A stretch of 64,000 nt of DNA from the NCBI GenBank assembly GCA_037951105.1, contig JBAMJV010002056.1, forward strand, positions 124,001 to 188,000. Direction: 5' to 3'. Origin of the DNA: Echinarachnius parma. Its lineage: Eukaryota > Echinodermata > Echinoidea > Clypeasteroida > Echinarachniidae. A program made the position numbers and the translations under genes. The notes under the pieces are model-generated. The model searched no databases. It saw nothing but the letters and a program-made list of their open reading frames with translations, and was not told where the DNA came from. Shown in pieces: positions 55,365 to 64,000 of the stretch. Within the stretch, counting starts at the first letter, position 1; each line of letters starts with the position of its first letter.

Positions 55365-55775
55365 CAAAAATAACCTATAATCACCTTTCTTATAAATGGG
55401 TATGACTTTAAACAATTTTCATTTGGGTTGGAAAAATACCATCAGAGAATGAACAATTACATATTTTACATAGAGGTTCGTATATTAAGCGTATAACCAA
55501 GTCTATGGTTTAACACAACAGTAATACAAATATAATAAAATCCAGGGCTTGTTGCATTTTTCATTCTAAGAACAATATCAATAATTTCAAGAGAACTTTG
55601 CAGGTGAACAAAACATAGATTGGGAACTAAATGAGACATTAAAATAACAATAAGGATAACATCATCTACAGATTCATTCAATAAATTGGATGCAGCATTT
55701 ACAAAATAATCATTGAAATTATCAGCGATTTCATGGTCTGGAATTGAAATATCGGTACAGACAGTAAATACAGTG
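55365..55775 (-). pseudogene. Third LINE family, RT N-terminal fragment
   Basis: Minus strand: IPDHEIADNFNDYFVNAASN (linker before RT), SSLEIIDIVLRMKNATSPGF (block 1), then VIPIYKKGD-like text (SYPFIRKVII in the shifted frame). It continues into 54965-54745 once the insert of about 400 bp is removed. Confidence 0.72.
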
Positions 55776-55945
55776 CACTAACAGAACACGTCACACGTAC
55801 AAATATTTGCAAGTCCACGCGCATGCGCAATACTACCTTCAGAGCTCAGTACATGAATATTCATTAAGCGTATACCTTTGAACCAATCAGGAGGCAAGAT
55901 TTTACTGTAATAGGTAAACCTGTTTGGGAAAAAAAATTTCGCCCC

Positions 55946-55960
55946 CCGGCCTTATTAGGG
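55946..55960. mobile_element. Solitary end of a TTAA element
   Basis: CCGGCCTTATTAGGG followed by TTAA (55961-55964) matches the right end of 25401-26196, preceded by a C-run. No matching left end was found nearby. The sequence beyond is the segmental repeat. Confidence 0.65.
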
Positions 55961-55964
55961 TTAA

Positions 55965-56650
55965 GTAATTCACGAATGACACAAGTTTTTTTCTCGAAAC
56001 TTTGGTGGTAAGTGATATGAATTCATATTTCAAGCAAGGTTCATGCAAAAATAAATTCATCTCACATCAAGAACAACGAGTCGTCATGGTGAGTCTTCAT
56101 TCCATCTACATGAATTGATAACCTTAATACAGTTTTATTCGTGCTAAATCAATCGTGTTTATTGGCAGACATATCATATCTAACACTTGACAATCTACAT
56201 TTATGAAGTGGGCCTTCTTATTGGTGTACACAGGTCATTTATCAATAAATATATCTGATCTTATAATTATTTAGGGCCCAGATAATTAGATGATTTTTTC
56301 TAAAAATTAAAAAGAATGCTTGCACTTTTACAGAAATGTTCAAAAGCTTTTTTTAAATAGTTATTGATGATCTCTCTATTTAATCATTGTTTCAATAAAA
56401 CATCACATATATACATAATTTGGTATCAAAAAGGTTGAAACCAATGTCTGTTAAAAAGGGCCCTCTTGTGTTTCAATGGCATTTTTAAAAATGCTAATGG
56501 GCTTTTTACTTAGTCGTTTGTAATTTGTAATACATATTCGTGCTATATCAATCGTGTTTATTGGTAGACATATCATATCTAACACTTGACAATCTACATT
56601 TATGAAGTGGGCCTTCTTATTGGTGTACACAGGTCATTTAATTATTCGAC
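55965..56650. repeat. Fragment of the segmental/dispersed repeat
   Basis: 55965-56537 matches 36777-37350 (GTAATTCACGAATGAC, AACGAGTCGTCATGGTGAG, GAAGTGGGCCTTCTTATTGG, TTGATGATCTCTCTATTTAA). A second partial copy follows at 56538-56640 (ATTCGTGCTATATCAATCGT...), making a short tandem duplication. The frame 56602-56859 starts in this repeat and is not supported as a gene. Confidence 0.85.
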
Positions 56651-56849
56651 TCTGTTATCTACTTCGGGCGAAAAGTAATTATAGTTATCCAAATACATAT
56701 TTGCAAGCAAATAACTGCCAGTGTGTGCATTATTGTGATAGTTACATTGATATTCGTCAGAGATGTAGATTGGATCTAATAACAATGGATGAAGTCCATC
56801 TTTATAATGCAGCGGTGTTTATTACACAAATAATACACTTTCTAGAGTG

Positions 56850-56945
56850 CGTTGTGTAAATGCATCGCACGCGAGGTCATGTTAGTTGTACGCATGCGCA
56901 CATCTAACATGACCGAGAGTGCGATGCATTACGTGACGCACGATA
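56850..56945. repeat. Palindromic segment centred on GTACGCATGCGCAC
   Basis: AATGCATCGCAC...GAGGTCATGTTAG pairs with CTAACATGACC...AGTGCGATGCATT around a centre near 56897. GTGCGT-like text also flanks both sides. Possibly a small foldback element. Confidence 0.7.
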
Positions 56946-58524
56946 ATAAGACCGTAGTATTATTTGTTTTTATTAAAAGGGAATCGTATATTTTGCAGGA
57001 TTATTGAAAACAGACTTGCCACAATTTGTATCCCAGTCTATAATATTATACTCTCTAGAGTAAATCAATACAGCACACGGCTGAAATTGACTCGGACAAA
57101 TACCAGACAGACTCATCATCACGGGTAATCCAAACAAGGAAGTCATCACGACAAGCAACATCGTTGCAATCATTTCAAGGACATTTGAGTAAGATGAATA
57201 TGCTAGATGTCACTAGGAGGACCCACCACGGGCTTCCCAATTAGGCGCGCACACCTAGACCCACCAAGTGCATACGGAATGCATTTGCAGTTTCAATAAG
57301 AAGAAGAAGTAGAGTGTGAATTTATTAGGAATTTACAACATTTATCATCACTTCTGCACTCGCTTCACTGAATTTGACTCTGCAGCTCAGCAGATCAAAT
57401 GTAGTCTGATGTGAAATTCCCCAAAAATGTCCCGTAAATATAACAATTATAAAAGAAATTTAAGCATTTCCATTTCAAAACTTACCAATATCAAACCACA
57501 CACCATCAAATTTACGAAACTGTTAAGATGTTTTTATTACAGAACAGATAATTTAAAAAACTAACCATTTTCCATCATTTTTTGTATCACTTTCACAAGT
57601 TTGTCACCGGTAAATCTATGTAAACAAGCATTGTGACGTCATCAACCGTGCACAAGTTGTACTACAATAACGAGTAACCCACCCCGGTCGCACCCTTTTT
57701 TGCACAGTTGTGCATGTTTGTTGAAATTTATTGAATAGTCACGTGACAGGATTTAACAAATCATGTTAATGAACTTACCAGAGCCGTTTTATAATACCGA
57801 ACATCACTTACGCAAGGACATAATTTGGAAAACACACATGAAGATTTAAATGTGTCTTCTTTCTGCCTAAATTTCAATTTCAATTTTGTATATTTTACTA
57901 GAAATGCTTTATCTGTTCATGGGATGATGCAAACATTCAAGAGAATGATATCATTCATGTCGTTAAACCTCTTGGTGTGGCAATGTTGTACGACTTTAAG
58001 GTTGTCATATTGTCATTATCAAAGATTTGATAGTAAAATTTGGTCAGTAACTTAATACAACCAGCATTGATACAGCTTATGAAATGGTGAGCTAGAGACT
58101 ATCATGCTACCGTCAATGGTACACGGATACATTTCAATGGCGTGGGGGACGGGGCGGTCTTAATAGCCGGATTAGCATATCTTTGCCGATTGCACTACAT
58201 TTGCATGGAAAGACACGAAAATACATTCAGAACATTCATTTGTGAACAAACAATAGTTAACAATTGCATAATATTTAGTCAAACACTGCCCTTTGTTGTA
58301 TACGTTTTATGTTTTTTTTGTTATTACATGTGCATTAAGAACACACAACAACGGTTAGGAAATCTAGGAATAATCAATACTCAACGCAATCGTCAAATAA
58401 TAATACCGCATCTATAAATCATAGATGTTTAATTTTAGAAGTCTAAGTTTTGAAAGTCAACAAATGAACCCTTTAAGGACTTACAAGAAATTACAAACGA
58501 ACGGTACCTTTTAAAACAGTTGTT
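56946..58524. other. Unassigned sequence
   Basis: No recognised gene or repeat. Frames at 57825-58055 and 58142-58417 lack known domains. The second has a hydrophobic stretch but no coding context. Confidence 0.35.
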
Positions 58525-58532
58525 GTAAGATT

Positions 58533-59689
58533 CAGTGGCGTAGACAGGTACTTACACCTGGGGGGGATGAAATTTTTCCCCCGCCTAGACCTAAGTCCTG
58601 CCAAAATGTTTCGAGACCGAGGGAATTGGGGCAAAATTGGGCAAAGACATAAGGGGGCTCACGATTTTTTTTTTTGTGCAGAGGCTCATGCCGAACCACA
58701 CTCACAGGGTTGCCAACTTTGAGCCGGGTGAGAGTGGGATAATGCGAGGGAGCAAAGCGACTGAGCGGAGGAGGGTGTGGGAGGGGGTGTCACCCCTCCC
58801 ACCGTAAGGAGCTTTTGCATTTTTGGACTTGAAATTGTGCAATCTGGTGCATACCTAGAAAGGAAATCTGGGGAAGCGTGTTATGATTTGGGGGAAGGTG
58901 TGGGAGGGGGGTGTACCCCCTCCCACGGTAAGGAGCTTTTGCATTTTGGGACTTGAAATTGAGCAATCTGGTGCATACCTATAGATAGGAAATTCGGGAG
59001 TAAGATTGACTGCATATGTGAAAGCATGATATGACTTGATCGACCAGAATTTGTCAATATATTTTTCACGAAGAAAACAAATAATTGACACACTGATAAA
59101 TATGTACCCCAACATTTATTTTCATACACAGGTCCAACATAAACCATATGCCACATTATCTATTATCCAACAACATAGCCTACAGCCATAACTGAGTGCC
59201 GATGGAGCGAAGCGACCGAGGGCTGGGGAATAGCCATAAGGGGGGAGGGGGGGGGGGGGGGGGGTTGGGAGGGGGATAACCGTTAAGATGTTGCATTTAT
59301 ATACCTGAAATGGTGCAATTTGGTGCACGTCACACAAGCGGCCAGAGCAATGCCGATGTAGGCACACGGGAACTACATGCCCGGTAGAGAAAAAGTTCTC
59401 AGTTACATAACAAACTGAGATAATCTGTTCGCGCGCAAAGCGCGCAGCGGAAACTTGGATGTATATATTAGATGTTGAATGTTAGAATTAACAAGTCAGC
59501 TCATACATTGTATACCACTCACATACACAAACTCACGCACCTACACCATTCAAACACACACAACACAAACAAAAATAATGTATTTTCCTAAAACCTGGGG
59601 GGGATGATTGTACACGTCATCCCCCCCCCCCCCACCTTGTGAGGTGGGGGGATGCATCCCCCTCATTCCCCCCGTTGTCTACGCCCCTG
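58533..59689. mobile_element. Non-autonomous hAT-like element, 1.16 kb
   Basis: Left end CAGTGGCGTAGACA and, in reverse from the right, CAGGGGCGTAGACA, flanked by 8-bp GTAAGATT (58525-58532) and GCAAGATT (59690-59697), one mismatch. An 8-bp target duplication and CAGTGGCGTA ends are hAT hallmarks. No transposase frame is visible. Interior holds two or three copies of a segment of about 120-200 bp and several poly-G/C tracts. Confidence 0.82.
58730..59340. repeat. Internal repeats of the hAT-like element
   Basis: GTGGGAGGGGGTGTCACCCC, AAGGAGCTTTTGCATTTT, GGACTTGAAATTG and GCAATCTGGTGCATACCTA occur at about 58768-58855 and again at about 58899-58982. A third diverged copy (GATGTTGCATTTATATACC, GTGCAATTTGGTGCACG) lies at 59286-59330. 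GGAGCGAAGCGACCGAG also recurs. ORFs here are repeat by-products. Confidence 0.8.
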
Positions 59690-59697
59690 GCAAGATT

Positions 59698-62164
59698 CAT
59701 TCCCAACCCAATAAATCTCACTTGAACCAATACCTCATTTTCACTTTCCTCTTGCATGTCATGCGTAGTTGCAATTGATTATATTGGACTATGATTCATT
59801 GTGTTTCCTCGAGTACCTTTAATATGGAAAGGGAAGGCATAAGGACACTTAATAATGATGATTTAATAATTGTGGTTTAGAGGCAGAGTATACAGAGTGT
59901 CATTAACTTCGTAAAAGTATAGATTATAATCGATACATTCCAATAAATGTATGTTATAGTGTGCATCTGCCATGTCTGCATTGTAACTTCATCGTGTAGG
60001 TTAAAGGGGAAGGCCACCCACTCGACCGGTCGAGTTACCATATTGGGCGCGCACAAAAGAACCGATCGATATATGTTTGAGCATGGCATTGTATTCGCTT
60101 CTATTCAACCTAGCATGAGTTCGCTGGTCAAGTAGTACACACGATAGAGGCAATCGATACGCATGGTATAGGCTCAGCGAAGTGAAAAATCTATGTAAAG
60201 TACTGTGATTTGGCTTGGATGTGTTTGTATACAAATATCCTAAAAGTAGAATTGTATATTACCATGATAAAATTGTAATAAAAACAATAATCACGCAACT
60301 ATAGTCAGAGAAACCTGATAAATTATACTTGTAGCCAAGGGTTCAACCTTTGTATTCAGGTAAATAACATTGTACTTACAAGATGCATACATGTATGTTT
60401 ATACAATTTATAAAGCCCTTTCACGGAACCCCAAAATCTCGGTTCCCCTATATGAGTAGGCGCATCGGGGGATCGAGAATTATCGGTCACCGTAATGAAC
60501 GGGTTAAGTGATGATTTCGTTTACCGTCATATCTTGATGGCAATTAACAAAAGTCACCATAAAAAGAACTTCCACTGAATTGTGTGATTTGTTTAATTTG
60601 GAATTTTATGTTCTGATATGACGTTACAGATTTAGCAAGGAGCCAAATAAAAAGGCAGTACCCTAGAATTGTTATCAACACTTTGACAAATCATAGTCCT
60701 TGTTAAGGCTTTCCAAATTTGCTCACAATTTCGCTGTTAGGTTTCTAAATTGTTGTTCCATTCACACATTTGCTTAAAAGCGTTCACTTTACCATGCAGA
60801 AGAGCAGGGAATTGGGGAATTGTGAATAAGGGTTGCCAGAAGCATCGTCATTCGGCACAGGCAAGTGTAATTAATAGCGTTGATTAGGTTTCATGTTTTG
60901 TCTTCAACGATAGTAAGGCGTAGTCTGACCCTGTCCTTTGCTGGCCATACACGACCATGTACAGTATAATCTACCCTTGCCCCAATCGTTCTTACAAAGC
61001 CTTGAGTGCTATTTCTATAAACGAAATACAGTGTTATAGAATAGTCACGCGTACAGAGGACGAACTTTTCATAAACGTATTTACATATTGGACATTAAGA
61101 AGATCATAGAAGGGGGAAGACGAAGATGAGTGTGAAAGAGAAGGATGATGCGGAGTGTATAGGGGACAGAAGAAGAAGGCTGTAAGTTACTGTGAGTGAT
61201 CGCCGCTACTGTGTGATGTCGCCCTAGCAAGTCGTTCCGTCCAATCTTACTTGAAGCGTTATAAATATACACAGTGCTTGTTCTCTTGTATATATCAGTC
61301 ACGGTTCAAACTTCGAGCACTTTTCTCTAATATGTTTACCTAAAACCGTCAACTCCTCTCAACCAATTACATATCTGTTATCAAACAAAATATTAATCAT
61401 TCACCCTTTTTTTTCAAAATGTAGATATTATGATGTGCAAATATACAATTAACTACCGTTTCATTATTGATTGAAGCAGTGATATATCAGTGTGTGAAAA
61501 TGTTATTCAACTACAAATACAAATAGATGACGAGGGTACCAGAACTTTCTACATTTTCACCGTAGCTGGCAGCACGATAATGTATAGCCTTGGCCAACTT
61601 GAGTTAATCATATTTTCAACGGGGTCGGGGCATCGATATACACCACTGGATACAGCGTACTGTACACTGCCGCATTCACGGCGCTGAAGCCGCCGCACAA
61701 AACCGGAAATAGTTAAAAGTATACCCATCCATTGCGCATGTCGATATGCACGTGTATTGGAAACTGTGTGTAAATAGTCCTAGCAGATGGAAGTGTTTGT
61801 GTTCATACACTAAAAATAACTGTCAATTTGATGTGTAGTTATCAGGGATGTCAGTTTTTAAGATTGTTGTGTGAATACAGACCCAGGTCACTTTGAATAC
61901 CAGGCTTATTCCGAGTAATTTTACACACAAATATGGTGCTATTTATTCAATACTCAATACCCAACGAATTGCTTATTATTTTGTTTTCTTTTTCTATTAA
62001 TAACCCCTCTTTCTTGGCGGGGGATTGGGGGGGGGGGGGGGGGAGGGGCGTGAGGGTGTTGGGTTCAGACCAAACTATTACAACGAATGTCGTAATGATA
62101 ATACTAATGATATTTATCATATATTTTATATACAAGGGAGGACAATGATTGAATACTTTAGTAC
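59698..62164. other. Unassigned sequence
   Basis: No gene recognised. Includes a small palindrome ACTCGACCGGTCGAGT at about 60020 and a poly-G tract at about 62026-62043. Short frames on both strands (60001-60234, 61081-61302, 61490-61687) have no known domain. Confidence 0.35.
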
Positions 62165-62165
62165 T

Positions 62166-62366
62166 ATAAACCAGAGTGAATTTTGCAGCAGGGGTGACTT
62201 AGGCCACTTTTTGAGATGAATATATTGTCATCAAGCCTCACTTCATAGAACAAATTTCAAATGTATTATTATATGGTTATATAGAATCAGAAATTAGTTC
62301 TAAATAGTAATACTTGATGAAAATACATCGTTCTCAAAAAGTGGCAAAAGTCACCCTGGTTTATGG
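62166..62366. mobile_element. 200-bp TIR element
   Basis: CATAAACCAGGGTGAC..-type ends: the left reads CTATAAACCAGAGTGA ... GGGTGACTTAGGCCACTTTT TGAGA, and the right reads TCTCAAAAAGTGGCAAAAGT CACCCTGGTTTATGG. The arms are about 35-50 bp with a small indel (TTTTGCAGCAG) in the left arm. No coding. TSD not certain. Confidence 0.7.
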
Positions 62367-62597
62367 TAGCATGTAATATACATTAATCATATTGCCCCTC
62401 AATAGTTAACTGAACATTGGACAATACGTGTGTGTGTGTTTTGTACTAATTATTATTCTAAAATCTCAATCAATCACATTATATATCATCACATTTTTCA
62501 TTTCCCCATCCCCCATTTTCATTCTCAATTTATCGAATTTCCTCTTTTCACTTGGCAAAGCTGATTTGATTACCAAAGTGCACACATGGCACACATG

Positions 62598-62598
<1 letters not shown>

Positions 62599-62667
<69 letters not shown>
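62599..62667. repeat. (AC)n microsatellite
   Basis: About 34 uninterrupted AC dinucleotides. The Cys/Val open frame on the minus strand is only this repeat. Confidence 0.98.
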
Positions 62668-62672
<5 letters not shown>

Positions 62673-63990
62673 CCTTGACTAATCACTTATAAAACAAAAT
62701 GCATACATAGTTTAGTTTGGACTTTCAAATATTTTTGCTGATAAAAAGCGGTTAACCTCATGTAAGACCAAACCAACATAAAGTATAGCGACATTAAGAG
62801 TTAGCAATTCTGCTAAGTGCCACGCAAATGATTTACACGGTAAATTGTAGCAGTATGTATCCAATGGGATTATATAAAAGAAATAATCAAGCATATCAAC
62901 AATACTACATACAGATAGTTGTCAAGTAACTCATTTCATTACGTTTCCTGTTAATGAAGACATTATTAAAAGTATCACAAATTCCTTGTCATTGTCATGG
63001 TTTTGTAGCAGGTTTGCTTGCAATAATGTTTGAAAATAATGGTGAAAATGTTTATATCGGATTTTGCATTTACATATTAATAAACATCAGAAGGTTGTGA
63101 TATTTTTGATTAATTGGTCCGTTATATTTTGTTCAAATTTGCATCAATTTTTATTTGTTAATTTTTTGGTACAGTATTTATGTATTTTTTCATTTTAAAT
63201 TTTATTTGTGTATTTATTTTTATTTTTTTTGGGGGGAGAGGTCATGACAATGTATACATGGACACCTTTTCTGCTTGAACTGTAAATATGCTACTGTTTA
63301 AGTTATAATATACAATTTCTATTATATAAAACACACTGATAGATTTTGAAGAAATTAGAGAGTGTGGGGGAGGAAGCAGTTGCATTACATTTCTTTTATC
63401 ATTAACGTATGAGAAAGAAAATGTATATCAAAACAATGTACACATAAATATACAACACATCATACGAATTTGAACTGAGGTGAACTACATATATTCATAT
63501 TCGCAATTAGAAAGAACATATTAAAGGAAAAAAACTAAAATGTGTGAAGAGGAAAGAGATAAATCTAACTCCACGCCAGTATTTAGTTCATTATATAGAA
63601 CATATGCATGAACAATTTGTTTATAAACAACGCATATATTGAACAATATTTTTTATGTCTGCTATAAGAAAGCAGCATCAACTTTGACTTGCATAATGTT
63701 ATACATTTGTGAATATCGCAAACAAAATATTGTTTTCTTTAAGTACAATTCCTTTTGCTGGAGTTCATGTTTTAAGCTACACTGCAATGCTTTTTAGTCT
63801 AAATTCATATTGTAAAACGAATATACAGAAATCACGCAACAACATAGTATTGAGCAATGTTTTAAACACGTCATATTGATTATAAAAACACTCTCATACT
63901 GCATAGAATAAGACAATAAAATCAAATACATACAGTAATGTACCATCATTGAAATTAGCATTTGTATGGATCAGAAGGTTGCGGTGTGTT
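62668..63990. other. Unassigned AT-rich sequence
   Basis: No gene, terminal repeat or element recognised. Confidence 0.35.
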
Positions 63991-64000
63991 CAGTGGCGTA
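63991..64000 (+). mobile_element. Possible start of a second hAT-like element
   Basis: CAGTGGCGTA at the last ten bases equals the first ten bases of 58533-59689. It is truncated by the window end, so it is only suggestive. Confidence 0.4.

Noticed and set aside
56602-56859. 85-codon plus-strand gene
   Set aside because: Its first part is the duplicated segmental repeat (same as 36.9-37.0 kb), and no domain is recognised.
62466-62666. Cys-Val repeat protein
   Set aside because: It is only the AC microsatellite read on the minus strand.

Overview
The window looks like AT-rich, gene-poor nuclear DNA of an animal, most likely a marine invertebrate. The evidence is an abundance of eukaryotic non-LTR retrotransposons (a CR1/jockey-like family, an L1-Tx1-like family and a third RT family), small DNA transposons with TA, TTAA or 8-bp target duplications, intron-like splice sites, a tRNA-like promoter module, and many long poly-G/poly-C, CA and ATT tracts. 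There are no bacterial operons, ribosome binding sites or CRISPR arrays. I found no host gene that is clearly intact. The best host-gene-like sequence is a decayed CXC (tesmin/TSO1-type cysteine-rich) coding region at 7.1-8.2 kb.

Layout. 0-5 kb: an old AT-rich tandem repeat split by a 1.35-kb terminal-inverted-repeat (TIR) element that carries its own 98-bp tandem array. 5-8.2 kb: a hairpin, intron/exon-like sequence and the CXC pseudogene. 8.3-10.5 kb: a 178-bp MITE, then a 5'-truncated CR1/jockey-like LINE inserted into a repeat whose relatives recur at 36-37, 41-42 and 56 kb. 11-14 kb: a duplicated repeat broken by insertions, including a 338-bp near-perfect palindrome with TA target duplication. 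15-19.6 kb: inverted-repeat structures, one with a mariner-like element at its centre. 19.9 kb: tRNA-like module. 22.8-23.1 kb: a second near-perfect palindrome.

23.6-34.9 kb: a nested stack. An L1-Tx1-like LINE is interrupted by a mariner-like element, which is itself interrupted by a TTAA-flanked element with poly-G/C runs. The same Tx1 copy also carries a LINE here called 'LINE-A', a MITE and further DNA. A block of about 5.2 kb (about 27.57-32.78 kb) is inverted; flipping it back restores both LINEs.

35.6-56.6 kb: tandem segmental duplication. Three units contain a CCCC-rich minisatellite followed by the 5' end of LINE-A; the third runs on into a second LINE-A copy (48.9-53.8 kb). That copy shares with the first a nonsense codon in the endonuclease, a TTAA-element insertion and the flanking Tx1 DNA, so the two copies are duplicates and not independent insertions. 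Inside the third unit's LINE-A 5' end sits a 3.5-kb TA-flanked TIR element (45400-48915). It is full of CCAACGTTGG motifs and carries about 19 copies of a 60-bp satellite. Its ends resemble those of the 338-bp palindrome at 12.9 kb. I regard this as the most novel item in the window.

56.6-64 kb: mostly unrecognised sequence with a non-autonomous hAT-like element (58533-59689), a small TIR element, a CA microsatellite and, in the last ten bases, the apparent start of another hAT-like end.

Many open frames, including the longest (about 428 and 320 codons at 47.6-49.1 kb), are by-products of satellites and are not called as genes.
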